A stretch of 64,000 bases of DNA from Bacillus_AB infantis_C. Lineage in GTDB: Bacteria > Bacillota > Bacilli > Bacillales > Cytobacillaceae. Position 1 is the stretch's first letter; each line of letters opens with the position of its first letter. The stretch lies in the NCBI RefSeq assembly GCF_050107595.1, contig NZ_JBNILH010000001.1, positions 558,001-622,000 on the forward strand, in the 5' to 3' direction. Below are positions 42,077-50,669 of the stretch, piece after piece. The translations under genes were made by a program, and so were the position numbers. The notes under the pieces were generated by a model. The model ran no database searches and had not been told where the DNA came from. It saw only the letters and a program-made list of their open reading frames with translations.

Positions 42077-42116
42077 TAAAACCGGAGTTTTAACTCTGCA
42101 AAAAAATAAATCTGAT

Positions 42117-42152
42117 AAAACTGCTGAATTTATAGCAGTTTTTTCTTGTTTT
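42117..42152 (+). terminator. intrinsic terminator of xerD
   Basis: AAAACTGCT / AGCAGTTTT around an eight-base loop, then TT-C-TTG-TTTTTT. Confidence 0.88.
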
Positions 42153-42224
42153 TTAGGCTGTTAGTTTTGTAAAATATAGATGTCAGACTTCTGACGATTA
42201 TAAACCTCTTCCAGGTTAATACTT

Positions 42225-42272
42225 TTGAAAAAGGGTAACATATATTTGTAAAATAAATTGAAAACGTGTACA
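42225..42272 (+). promoter_or_regulatory. drm promoter with CcpA cre site
   Basis: TTGAAA (42225-42230), 18 bp, TAAAAT (42249-42254), then TGAAAACGTGTACA at 42259-42272, which fits the cre consensus TGWNANCGNTNWCA with one mismatch. The cre covers the start-site region, the layout expected for catabolite repression. Confidence 0.7.
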
Positions 42273-42290
42273 TGTTTAGGAGGAGATCAC

Positions 42291-43472
42291 ATGAATTCGC
42301 ATACATATAAAAGAATCTTTCTAATTGTTATGGATTCGGTGGGAATTGGCGAGGCGCCGGATGCTGAGCGTTTCGGCGACAAGGGTTCTGATACGCTTGG
42401 CCATATCGCTGAAAGGATGAACGGGCTGAACATGCCGAACATGGGTAATCTGGGCCTCAGCAACATCAAAGAAATCAAAGGTATTGAAAGAGCAGAGAAG
42501 CCGCTCGCTTCTTATACAAAGATGCAGGAAGCATCAAACGGAAAAGATACCATGACAGGGCATTGGGAGATCATGGGGCTGAATATCGAGACACCGTTCA
42601 GGGTATTCCCTGAAGGCTTCCCGGATGAGCTTTTGTCCGAGCTTGAAGCCCGCACAGGCAGAAAGATCATTGGGAACAAACCGGCCAGCGGAACTGAGAT
42701 CCTTGATGAGCTTGGTGAAGAGCATATGAAGACAGGGGCCCTGATTGTTTATACCTCGGCTGACTCTGTCCTTCAGATTGCAGCCCATGAAGAGATTGTA
42801 CCGATTGATGAGCTGTACAGTATCTGTAAAATTGCCAGGGAACTGACACTTGATGAGAAATACATGGTTGGAAGAGTGATAGCCCGTCCTTTCATCGGGC
42901 AGCCGGGTGAATTCAAGCGCACTGCGAACCGGCATGATTATGCCCTGAAGCCATTTGACAGGACTGTTATGAATGAGCTGGAGGATGGCGGCCTGGATGT
43001 ACTGGCCATCGGAAAGATTTCCGATATCTATGACGGCGAAGGTGTGACAAAGTCACTTCGTACTGTCTCTAATATGGACGGGATGGATAAGCTCCTCGAA
43101 ACGATGGATATGGACTTCACAGGCCTGAGCTTCTTGAATCTTGTGGACTTTGACGCCCTTTTCGGGCATAGACGGGACCCGGAGGGCTACGGGAAAGCGC
43201 TGGAAGAATATGATGCGCGCCTTCCGGAAGTGTTTGAAAAGCTGAAGGAAGATGATTTGCTCATCATTACAGCTGACCACGGGAATGACCCGGTCCATCC
43301 CGGGACAGATCATACACGTGAATATGTCCCATTATTGGCTTATTCCAAGGGTATGGCAGGCGGAAAAGAGCTGCCGGTCAGGCAGACATTCGCCGATATC
43401 GGCGCAACTGTAGCCGAGAACTTTGCTGTGGAAGCACCAAAGTTCGGGAAAAGCTTCCTGGGTGAATTGTAA
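42291..43472 (+). CDS. drm: phosphopentomutase
   Basis: Interconverts (deoxy)ribose 1- and 5-phosphates, so sugars released by nucleoside phosphorylases enter central metabolism. Seen in 393 residues: FLIVMDSVGIGEAPDA with a metal Asp, MTGHWEIMGL with the Thr nucleophile, TSADSVLQIAAHE, ITADHGNDPVHPGTDHTREYVP with the metal His/Asp set. The ATG at 42291 follows AGGAGGAG; an in-frame ATG at 42258 lies in the cre site. It leads drm-pupG-pdp. Confidence 0.96.
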   Translation: MNSHTYKRIFLIVMDSVGIGEAPDAERFGDKGSDTLGHIAERMNGLNMPNMGNLGLSNIKEIKGIERAEKPLASYTKMQEASNGKDTMTGHWEIMGLNIETPFRVFPEGFPDELLSELEARTGRKIIGNKPASGTEILDELGEEHMKTGALIVYTSADSVLQIAAHEEIVPIDELYSICKIARELTLDEKYMVGRVIARPFIGQPGEFKRTANRHDYALKPFDRTVMNELEDGGLDVLAIGKISDIYDGEGVTKSLRTVSNMDGMDKLLETMDMDFTGLSFLNLVDFDALFGHRRDPEGYGKALEEYDARLPEVFEKLKEDDLLIITADHGNDPVHPGTDHTREYVPLLAYSKGMAGGKELPVRQTFADIGATVAENFAVEAPKFGKSFLGEL

Positions 43473-43586
43473 ACCCGGGTCAAGATTTTAAACAACTGAC
43501 ATGCTGAGACATTAATGGAGATTGGCAGCCGAAGGCCATGGCCATTTAGCCAGCTCGGTACAGTCTGATAAAAAGGGGATTATAAA

Positions 43587-44408
43587 ATGGACTACGGAAA
43601 AATTCAAAATGCAGCACAATTTTTAAAAGAAAAGTATGGAGAAACGCCTAAAATCGGCCTGATCCTTGGCTCCGGGCTCGGTGTTCTGGCAGAGGAAATC
43701 GAACAGCCAGTAAAAATTCCTTATAATGAAATTCCTGATTTTCCTGTTTCAACAGTTGAAGGGCATGCAGGCCAGCTTGTATTCGGCCTTCTGAATGGTG
43801 TGCAGGCTGTGGCGATGCAAGGGCGCTTCCACTATTATGAAGGCTACAGCTTCGACAAGGTCACTTTCCCTGTAAGGGTGATGAAAGAGCTCGGAGTGGA
43901 GATCCTGATTGTGACAAATGCTGCCGGCGGTGTTAATGAAAGCTTTGCACCAGGAGATTTAATGCTTATCTCGGACCATATCAACAATATGGGAAGCAAT
44001 CCGCTGATCGGGCCTAATGACTCCAAGCTTGGCGTCCGTTTTCCTGATATGTCGGAAGCCTACTCCAGGGAGCTGCGCCAGCAGGCAAGAGAGATTGCAG
44101 GCAAGCTGAATATCAGCATCCAGGAGGGTGTATATGTTGGCAATACCGGCCCTGCATATGAAACGCCTGCAGAAGTAAAGATGCTCCGCACGATGGGCGG
44201 TGACGCAGTCGGCATGTCAACTGTGCCTGAAGTAATTGTGGCAAGGCATGCGGGCCTTAAAGTGCTCGGCATTTCCTGCATTTCCAATATGGCAGCAGGC
44301 ATACTGGATCAGCCGCTTAACCATGAGGAAGTAATTGAAACGACTGAAAAAGTAAAGGCGAATTTCCTTGCTTATGTGAAAGAGCTTGTACGCCAGTTTG
44401 GTGCTTAA
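43587..44408 (+). CDS. pupG: purine-nucleoside phosphorylase
   Basis: Type II (trimeric) phosphorylase acting mainly on inosine and guanosine. Seen in 273 residues: LILGSGLGVLAEEI phosphate loop, VEGHAGQLVFG, GRFHYYEGY, TNAAGGVNESF, GPAYETPAEVKML and STVPEVIVARHAGLKVLG. An AAAAAGGGG site precedes ATG. It lies downstream of drm in the salvage operon. Confidence 0.95.
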   Translation: MDYGKIQNAAQFLKEKYGETPKIGLILGSGLGVLAEEIEQPVKIPYNEIPDFPVSTVEGHAGQLVFGLLNGVQAVAMQGRFHYYEGYSFDKVTFPVRVMKELGVEILIVTNAAGGVNESFAPGDLMLISDHINNMGSNPLIGPNDSKLGVRFPDMSEAYSRELRQQAREIAGKLNISIQEGVYVGNTGPAYETPAEVKMLRTMGGDAVGMSTVPEVIVARHAGLKVLGISCISNMAAGILDQPLNHEEVIETTEKVKANFLAYVKELVRQFGA

Positions 44409-44431
44409 ATAAAGAAAAAGTGGTGACGAAT

Positions 44432-45736
44432 ATGAGAATGGTGGACTTGATAGAAAAGAAACGCGACGGCAAAGAGCTGTCTTCGGAAGAAATCCAATTC
44501 ATAATAAAAGGCTATACTGACGGTTCAATTCCTGACTATCAGATCAGTGCATTGACAATGGCAATCTTTTTCCAGGGAATGACAGAAAATGAGAGAGCCG
44601 ACCTGACGATGAGCATGGTAGAATCTGGAGATCAAATCGATCTGTCTAAAATTAAAGGCATTAAAGTCGACAAGCACTCCACAGGGGGAGTCGGCGATAC
44701 AACTACGCTGGTTCTCGGCCCTCTTGTAGCGGCAGTTGGTGTACCAGTGGCGAAAATGTCCGGCCGCGGCCTTGGCCATACAGGCGGTACCATAGACAAG
44801 CTTGAGGCGGTCGAAGGCTTCCATGTAGAGATAGAGAATGAAGAATTCATCAAGCTGGTCAACCAGAATAAAATTGCCGTCATCGGACAGAGCGGTAATC
44901 TTACGCCGGCGGATAAAAAATTATATGCTCTCCGCGATGTAACAGCAACGGTTGACAGCATCCCGCTCATTGCAAGCTCCATCATGAGCAAAAAGATTGC
45001 AGCCGGCGCAGATGCCATTGTCCTTGATGTCAAAACCGGTGCAGGCGCCTTCATGAAGACGCTTGACGATTCAAGAGAGCTTGCAAAAGCAATGGTAAGG
45101 ATCGGAAACAATGTCGGCCGCAAGACGATGGCAGTCATTTCAGACATGAGCCAGCCGCTCGGCTTTGCCATCGGCAATGCTTTGGAAGTGAAGGAAGCAA
45201 TCGAAACATTAAGGGGCGAAGGACCGGAAGATCTGACTGAGCTGTGCCTTACACTTGGAAGCCATATGGTTGTCCTTGCTGAAAAGGCAGAAAGCCCGGC
45301 CCAGGCCCGTGAAATGCTGGAGCAGGCAATCAAGGACGGATCCGCCCTTGAAGCAATGAAAACCTTCCTCAGCTCACAGGGAGGGGACGCATCTGTTGTC
45401 GATGATCCTTCCCGTTTGCCGCAGGCTAAATATGTATACGAACTTGATGCCAAAGAGGACGGCTATGTCTCTGAAATCGTCGCAGATGCAGTGGGAACGG
45501 CTGCCATGGTACTTGGTGCAGGCAGGGCGACAAAAGAGTCTGAAATTGATCTTGCTGTCGGCCTGATGCTCCGCAAGAAGATCGGCGACACTGTCTCTAA
45601 AGGAGAATCGCTTGCCACCATCTACAGCAACTTCGAGGACGTAGAAGAAGTCAAAGAGCGCCTTTACAGCAATATCAAAGTCAAAGCTGCCAAAGTAGAT
45701 GCTCCTGTACTGGTGCATGAAGAAATTACTGAATAA
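44432..45736 (+). CDS. pdp: pyrimidine-nucleoside phosphorylase
   Basis: Phosphorolysis of uridine, thymidine and deoxyuridine. Seen in 434 residues: MRMVDLIEKKRDGKELS, the family signature KVDKHSTGGVGDTTTLVLGP, MSGRGLGHTGGTIDKLEAV, and a C-terminal alpha/beta domain (VSEIVADAVGTAAMVLGAGR). The start at 44432 is taken from homology; an in-frame ATG at 44420 is alternative. B. subtilis pdp sits in another operon with dra and nupC, so adjacency to pupG is a difference in arrangement. Confidence 0.94.
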   Translation: MRMVDLIEKKRDGKELSSEEIQFIIKGYTDGSIPDYQISALTMAIFFQGMTENERADLTMSMVESGDQIDLSKIKGIKVDKHSTGGVGDTTTLVLGPLVAAVGVPVAKMSGRGLGHTGGTIDKLEAVEGFHVEIENEEFIKLVNQNKIAVIGQSGNLTPADKKLYALRDVTATVDSIPLIASSIMSKKIAAGADAIVLDVKTGAGAFMKTLDDSRELAKAMVRIGNNVGRKTMAVISDMSQPLGFAIGNALEVKEAIETLRGEGPEDLTELCLTLGSHMVVLAEKAESPAQAREMLEQAIKDGSALEAMKTFLSSQGGDASVVDDPSRLPQAKYVYELDAKEDGYVSEIVADAVGTAAMVLGAGRATKESEIDLAVGLMLRKKIGDTVSKGESLATIYSNFEDVEEVKERLYSNIKVKAAKVDAPVLVHEEITE

Positions 45737-45848
45737 GACTGTATGGAAAAGCTGCATCTTGAAGGGGAAATACTTCAGACAATGTGGAGAGAACAACCCG
45801 AATAACATACTGTTATCGTAATGGAAATAGGACGGTAATTAACAAACC

Positions 45849-45880
45849 AAAAAAGCCTGGGATTGATCCCAGGCTTTTTA
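45849..45880 (+). terminator. intrinsic terminator of drm-pupG-pdp
   Basis: AAAAGCCTGGGA / TCCCAGGCTTTT around TTGA, then TTT. Confidence 0.95.
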
Positions 45881-46490
45881 CTTTTAAACAGGTTGTTCTT
45901 ATTCAATTAACGGACTCAATCGCTGAATAGTTGAACAGCCGAGTTACCGATAGTGAAACCAGGTTCCTGCTCATGAAAATTCATAGAGGGAGAAATTCCC
46001 CTTATTTAATAAATAACATTAAAAAAACACCTTAAATAAAGGGAGAAATACCTCTTATTGGACTTGAAAGCGTGCAAATAGAGGGGTTTTCATTTCATAA
46101 AGGGAAAAACACCCTTTATTTTACCCAAAACCCCTTCTAATCTGCGTTTAACGGTAAAAACTCCCCTTATTTTTCTATCACTGGTTATTCACTTTTCAGC
46201 TTCCCATCTGTTGAATCTGCTAAGAGCAAGCAAATGTTTTATGCGCTGAAAGGTTTGCTGACTCATGTGCTATTTTAGGTGTTTCCTCACGAAAACTGAA
46301 CTACCTAAAGGGGTTCAGCTTTTTTATGCCTTGAATCCCGCGTCCTTTCCGCACCTCTTAGAGCACTCCAAAAAATAAGCAAAAGCTAACCTCTCCAGCT
46401 CTCGGGTAATCCCTCCATTATACAAGCTCTTAAATTCTCAAATCCATCAGAAACGTCTCATGTAAAATAAAAACTGCACCTCCTCCAATT
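45881..46490. other. 610-bp gene-free region before dacF
   Basis: No ORF with a ribosome site on either strand. It contains the palindromic repeats described separately, a terminator-like CTGAAC / GTTCAG hairpin with CTTTTTT (near 46296-46325), and otherwise unremarkable AT-rich DNA. It may be the decayed remains of lost genes or an insertion. Confidence 0.6.
45984..46175. repeat. cluster of four degenerate palindromic units
   Basis: Units resemble AAAGGG(A)GAAAnnCCCCTTATTT: AGAGGGAGAAATTCCCCTTATTT (45985-46007), TAAAGGGAGAAATACCTCTTATT (near 46037), TAAAGGGAAAAACACCCTTTATT (near 46098) and GTAAAAACTCCCCTTATTT (near 46154). They recur about every 50-60 bp, each near-palindromic. Confidence 0.75.
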
Positions 46491-46494
46491 TATT

Positions 46495-46523
46495 GTATAA
46501 ATTTGTCTCCTTTGGAAAAAATG
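46495..46523 (+). promoter_or_regulatory. sigma-F-type promoter of dacF
   Basis: GTATA (46495-46499), 14 bp, GGAAAAAATG (46514-46523) fits the forespore sigma-F/sigma-G pattern and lies 29 bp before the dacF start, as expected for dacF. Confidence 0.65.
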
Positions 46524-46551
46524 GAGGCTATAAAGAATGGAGGGTTATGTG

Positions 46552-47712
46552 ATGAAGCGAATCGTTTCTATAATGGTGTTTGTTTTATTATCAGCAATGA
46601 TGGCACCGGCAGCCTTAGCCGAAGAGAGCGGCGTCAAGCTGGTTGACAACGTAAAATCGGCGATCTTGATTGAGCGGGATACCGGGGCTGTTTTATATGA
46701 GCAGAACAGCAATGAACAGCTGCCCCCAGCAAGCATGACTAAGATCATGACCATGCTTTTAATAATGGAAGCGATTGATAAGGGAAAGCTTTCCATGGAT
46801 GAAAAGATCAGGGCAAGTGAATATGCAGCATCCATGGGCGGCTCGCAGATATTCCTTGAACCTGGTGAAGAGATGACCACAGAACAGATGCTGAAGGGGA
46901 TTGCCATCGGATCTGGAAATGATGCATCTGTTGCCATGGCAGAAAGGCTCGCCGGCTCTGAAGAAGAATTCGTCAAGCTGATGAATAAGAAAGCGAAGGA
47001 CCTTGGCTTGAAGGACACGATTTTCAAGAATGCGACAGGCCTGCCTGTAACCGAGCACTACAGTACAGCCCATGATATGGCCCTCATGGCAAAGGAACTG
47101 CTGAAATATGAAGGTATAACCAAGTTTACAGGAACATATGAAGCTTATTTGAGGGAAGATACCGACAAGAAATTCTGGCTGGTCAATACAAACAGGCTGG
47201 TCCGCTTCTATCCAGGGGTCGACGGCTTGAAGACAGGTTTTACAAATGAAGCGAAATATTGCCTGACGGCTACGGCTGAGAAAAATGGGATGCGTGTAAT
47301 CGCAGTAGTCTTTGGTGCTCCGACATCAAAAGAAAGAAATGCCCAGGTAACCAAGATGCTTGATTATGCTTTCGGCCAATATGAGACACATCCAATGTAC
47401 AAGCGGAATGAAGCTCTTGGATCCGCCAAAGTCAGCAAAGGCGAGAAAAAGCAGGTGGAAGCTTTGACAAGCGAGCCGATCTCCCTCCTGACGAAAAAAG
47501 GCGAAGATACAAAGGCAGTCAAGAAAACCGTTGTCCTGAAAAAAGATCTTAAAGCCCCAATCGCTAAAGGCGATCAAATTGGCACGCTGAAAGTTGAAAA
47601 AGAAGGGAAGACAATCGTGGAAAGCCCGCTGGTGGCCAAAAGCGAAGTGAAAGAAGCCGGCTGGTGGACGCTCTATAAACGGGCTCTCGGCATTTTCACG
47701 AAATCGGATTAA
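46552..47712 (+). CDS. dacF: D-alanyl-D-alanine carboxypeptidase DacF
   Basis: Forespore low-molecular-weight penicillin-binding protein that trims cortex/germ-wall peptides. Seen in 386 residues: signal peptide (IVSIMVFVLLSAMMAPAALA), catalytic SMTK at 61-64, SGN (AIGSGNDAS), KTG (DGLKTGFTNEAKYC), a C-terminal beta-rich domain and amphipathic anchor (WWTLYKRALGIFTK). The ATG at 46552 has GGAGGG seven bases upstream. It lies immediately before the spoIIA operon, so read-through is possible. Confidence 0.95.
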   Translation: MKRIVSIMVFVLLSAMMAPAALAEESGVKLVDNVKSAILIERDTGAVLYEQNSNEQLPPASMTKIMTMLLIMEAIDKGKLSMDEKIRASEYAASMGGSQIFLEPGEEMTTEQMLKGIAIGSGNDASVAMAERLAGSEEEFVKLMNKKAKDLGLKDTIFKNATGLPVTEHYSTAHDMALMAKELLKYEGITKFTGTYEAYLREDTDKKFWLVNTNRLVRFYPGVDGLKTGFTNEAKYCLTATAEKNGMRVIAVVFGAPTSKERNAQVTKMLDYAFGQYETHPMYKRNEALGSAKVSKGEKKQVEALTSEPISLLTKKGEDTKAVKKTVVLKKDLKAPIAKGDQIGTLKVEKEGKTIVESPLVAKSEVKEAGWWTLYKRALGIFTKSD

Positions 47713-47719
47713 TGTCGAA
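47713..47719 (+). promoter_or_regulatory. Spo0A box upstream of spoIIAA
   Basis: TGTCGAA is a perfect 0A box, placed about 53 bp before the sigma-H -35 element of the spoIIA operon, directly after the dacF stop. Confidence 0.6.
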
Positions 47720-47771
47720 AAAAAGGCGCATCAAGGAAAATTTAGCGAAACCGCACTAGTTTTGCCTCCAG

Positions 47772-47800
47772 GAAGGAATAAAGGCCTCCTTCAGCGAAAT
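47772..47800 (+). promoter_or_regulatory. sigma-H promoter of the spoIIA operon
   Basis: GAAGGAATA (47772-47780), 12 bp, AGCGAAAT (47793-47800) matches the sigma-H consensus RNAGGAWWW-N11-12-RNNGAAT with one mismatch. Confidence 0.78.
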
Positions 47801-47900
47801 TGACTCTCTAGTAAGGCTTGATCCATGCAGGGAGATCAGGGCATGGACAGCCGGCCGGATCTGTAAATGGTTCCGGCAGCAGAGAAGGAGGCTAACAGTC

Positions 47901-48251
47901 ATGAGTCTGATGATTGGAATGGAAGTAAAAAATGATGTGCTGTGCATTCGCTTAAGCGGAGAATTGGACCATCATTCGGCAGATGAATTAAGGGAAAAGG
48001 CAACAAACGCCATAGAATCATATGGTATTCGCCATATTGTCCTCAATCTGGAGCAATTATCCTTTATGGACAGCTCAGGCCTTGGAGTGATCCTGGGCAG
48101 GTATAAGCAAATTAAGCAGCTTCACGGCGAGATGGTCGTCTGTGCCATTTCACCGGCGGTACAGAGGTTATTCGATATGTCCGGGCTGTTTAAAATCATC
48201 CGTCTTGAGCCGACTGAGGAATTTGCACTTCAGCGATTGGGGGTTGCCTGA
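47901..48251 (+). CDS. spoIIAA: anti-sigma F factor antagonist SpoIIAA
   Basis: Frees sigma-F in the forespore by binding SpoIIAB when unphosphorylated. Seen in 116 residues: STAS-domain fold with LCIRLSGELDHHSADELR and the phosphorylation site S58 in FMDSSGLGVILGRYK. AAGGAGG precedes ATG. It is the first gene of spoIIAA-spoIIAB-sigF. Confidence 0.97.
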   Translation: MSLMIGMEVKNDVLCIRLSGELDHHSADELREKATNAIESYGIRHIVLNLEQLSFMDSSGLGVILGRYKQIKQLHGEMVVCAISPAVQRLFDMSGLFKIIRLEPTEEFALQRLGVA

Positions 48252-48253
48252 CA

Positions 48254-48694
48254 ATGAAAAATGAAATGAATCTTCAATTCAGCGCTTTGAGCCAGAATGA
48301 GTCCTTTGCCCGTGTGACCGTCGCGGCTTTCATCGCCCAGCTGGACCCGACAATGGATGAACTGACTGAAATCAAGACGGTCGTATCAGAGGCAGTTACC
48401 AACTCGATCATCCATGGCTATGACAATGACAGCAAAGGGATTGTCTATATTTCTGTCAGCATTGAGGACGGCTTTATTGATATGACAATCAGAGATGAAG
48501 GCCTCGGGATCGGGGATGTGGAAGAGGCCAGGCAGCCTCTGTTTACAACCAAACCAGAGCTGGAACGCTCCGGCATGGGCTTTACAATCATGGAAAATTT
48601 CATGGATGAGATAGAAGTTCGCTCACACCCAGGAGAAGGCACCGAAATCCGTTTAAGGAAGCATTTATCAAACAGTAAAATGCTATGCAATTAA
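48254..48694 (+). CDS. spoIIAB: anti-sigma F factor / serine kinase SpoIIAB
   Basis: GHKL-type kinase that holds sigma-F or phosphorylates SpoIIAA. Seen in 146 residues: N-box VVSEAVTNSIIHGY, G1 box RDEGLGIGD, G2 region ERSGMGFTIMENFMD. Separated from spoIIAA by two bases. Confidence 0.97.
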   Translation: MKNEMNLQFSALSQNESFARVTVAAFIAQLDPTMDELTEIKTVVSEAVTNSIIHGYDNDSKGIVYISVSIEDGFIDMTIRDEGLGIGDVEEARQPLFTTKPELERSGMGFTIMENFMDEIEVRSHPGEGTEIRLRKHLSNSKMLCN

Positions 48695-48706
48695 GGGAGT
48701 CATGCT

Positions 48707-49465
48707 ATGGATGTGGAGGTAAAGACAGATAAGACCCAGACGTATCTCAAGGATCACGAGGTAAAAGAGCTCATACAAAAAAGCCAGGCAGGAGACCAGG
48801 GTGCACGGGACACGATTGTCCAGAAAAACATGAGGCTGGTCTGGTCAGTGGTCCAGCGTTTTCTCAACAGAGGATATGAGCCGGATGATCTATTCCAGAT
48901 CGGCTGCATAGGCCTGCTGAAGTCGGTTGATAAATTTGATCTGAGCTATGATGTGAAGTTTTCAACCTATGCTGTTCCTATGATCATTGGGGAGATACAG
49001 CGTTTCATCCGGGATGATGGAACTGTGAAAGTGAGCCGCTCCCTGAAGGAAATGGGAAATAAAATCCGCAAAGCAAAAGACGAGCTGACCAAGACTTTTG
49101 GAAGGATTCCGACTGTAACCGAGCTTTCCGCTTATCTGGAAATCGCTCCTGAGGATATCATCCTTGCCCAGGAGGCAGGCAGGACGCCATCCTCCATTCA
49201 TGAAACCGTATATGAAAACGACGGCGACCCTATCACACTGCTGGATCAGATCGATGATGGCAATGATGGCAAGTGGTTTGACCAGATCGCCCTCAAAGAG
49301 GCAATCCGCGAGCTGGATGAACGGGAAAGATTGATTGTTTACCTAAGATATTATAAAGATCAGACGCAGTCTGAAGTGGCAGCAAGGCTTGGGATATCGC
49401 AGGTGCAGGTCTCCCGGCTTGAGAAGAAAATCCTTCAGCAGATGAAAGACCGGATGGATATGTGA
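48707..49465 (+). CDS. sigF: RNA polymerase sigma-F factor
   Basis: Forespore-specific sigma factor. Seen in 252 residues: region 2 (DDLFQIGCIGLLKSVDKFD, FSTYAVPMIIGEIQRFIRDD), region 3, and region 4 helix-turn-helix (DQTQSEVAARLGISQVQVSRLEKKI). The end of the gene is embedded in the terminator stem. GGGAG precedes ATG. Confidence 0.97.
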   Translation: MDVEVKTDKTQTYLKDHEVKELIQKSQAGDQGARDTIVQKNMRLVWSVVQRFLNRGYEPDDLFQIGCIGLLKSVDKFDLSYDVKFSTYAVPMIIGEIQRFIRDDGTVKVSRSLKEMGNKIRKAKDELTKTFGRIPTVTELSAYLEIAPEDIILAQEAGRTPSSIHETVYENDGDPITLLDQIDDGNDGKWFDQIALKEAIRELDERERLIVYLRYYKDQTQSEVAARLGISQVQVSRLEKKILQQMKDRMDM

Positions 49466-49484
49466 ATCCATCGGTCTTTTTTTT
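49445..49484 (+). terminator. intrinsic terminator overlapping the sigF 3' end
   Basis: AAAGACCG-ATGGA pairs with TCCATCGGTCTTT (one bulged G), followed by eight Ts; it separates spoIIA from spoVA. Confidence 0.88.
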
Positions 49485-49611
49485 GTGCACTGGCTGGCTT
49501 CCGGACAATCCAATGCGGCTTTCCATTATCCCCAATTTTTGGTCAACATGATTGGAATTTTATTACGAATACTATTTATACAAGGAAAACACTGTTTGGG
49601 AAGTGATCATA

Positions 49612-50232
49612 ATGGAAAAAACGGTTTATGTCCGGCTCAGGAACCGTATTCAAGTGCGTCCGCAGGCTTCCGTCCAGCTAAAGGATATTGCCTTGATTAT
49701 TGCAGATGAAACACTTTATGAACGGTTAGGGAATCTTTCCATCCATCACGTTTCAGATCATGACCGGAATATTATTGTCATTGACATTGTCCAGGTGATC
49801 CAGGCCATTGCCGCAGAAAAGCTGCAGCTCGATATACAGGCTGTCGGTCCCTCCCAGACAATCATTGAGGTGATCTATAAAAAGAAAAAAGCATCCACAG
49901 CGTTTTTCCTGCTAATCTGGTTTCTGCTGTTTTTTGGTGCCGCACTGACAATCATGAATTTTCATGAAGATGTCAGCATGCAGACAGTGCATCAGCGGAT
50001 TTATACAATCATCACCGGCAAAGTGGAGAAAAAGCCCCTGCTGTTCCAAATTCCCTATTCTATTGGCCTTGGACTTGGCATGATCATTTTCTTCAATCAT
50101 GTTTTCAAAAAAAGGCTCAATGAGGAGCCCAGCCCGCTGGAGGTAGAAATGTTCAATTACCAGCAGGATCTCGACCGCTATGTCATTATGCATGAAAATA
50201 AAGAAAGCATGAAGAACCTTGATGACCATTAG
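49612..50232 (+). CDS. spoVAA: stage V sporulation protein AA
   Basis: Membrane protein of the SpoVA system that moves dipicolinic acid into and out of spores. Seen in 206 residues: N-terminal soluble part (YVRLRNRIQVRP, QAVGPSQTIIEVIYKKK), two transmembrane helices around FFLLIWFLLFFGAALTIM and LGLGMIIFFNHVF, and the conserved LNEEPSPLEVEMFNYQ. The start at 49612 matches B. subtilis SpoVAA. A sigma-G-like AATACTAT -10 lies near 49566. It overlaps spoVAB by about ten bases. Confidence 0.94.
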   Translation: MEKTVYVRLRNRIQVRPQASVQLKDIALIIADETLYERLGNLSIHHVSDHDRNIIVIDIVQVIQAIAAEKLQLDIQAVGPSQTIIEVIYKKKKASTAFFLLIWFLLFFGAALTIMNFHEDVSMQTVHQRIYTIITGKVEKKPLLFQIPYSIGLGLGMIIFFNHVFKKRLNEEPSPLEVEMFNYQQDLDRYVIMHENKESMKNLDDH

Positions 50233-50641
50233 CATCATGATCGTCATTTTCCTGGGATTTGCGGGGGGCGTCTCTGTGGGGGCAGGATTTGTTGCGTTTC
50301 TGACTGTGCTGGGGATTATTCCAAGGCTGACCCAGCTGTCAAAGACAATGAAAATGATCCATCACTATGAATGGGCGGTTGTAATCGGGGCGGTTGCAGG
50401 AACATCTGCAAGCCTTCAGGACCCGCGGCTTTACTTCCCGGGATTTATCCTTGTTCTTTTCGGTCTGGCAGGCGGGATTTTTGTGGGGATGGTGGCGGCA
50501 GCACTTACTGAAGTGCTTAACGTCCTGCCGCTGCTGGCCAAAAGGCTTGGGATTGACGGCAAAATAGTTGTTCTGCTGATGGCCATCGTATTCGGGAAAG
50601 TATTTGGATCGCTGTTTCACTGGATGTATTTTGTAGACTGA
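50222..50641 (+). CDS. spoVAB: stage V sporulation protein AB
   Basis: Integral membrane protein with about four hydrophobic helices. Seen in 139 residues: GGVSVGAGFVAFLTVLGIIPRLTQL, LAGGIFVGMVAAALTEVLNVLP and GSLFHWMYF, closely matching SpoVAB. ATG 50222 is preferred; the preceding in-frame TTG at 50219 is alternative. In B. subtilis spoVAC follows, but here the next gene is spoVAE after 28 bases. Confidence 0.94.
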   Translation: MTISIMIVIFLGFAGGVSVGAGFVAFLTVLGIIPRLTQLSKTMKMIHHYEWAVVIGAVAGTSASLQDPRLYFPGFILVLFGLAGGIFVGMVAAALTEVLNVLPLLAKRLGIDGKIVVLLMAIVFGKVFGSLFHWMYFVD

Positions 50642-50669
50642 CTATGTAAAGCGAAAGGACATCAAAGCA

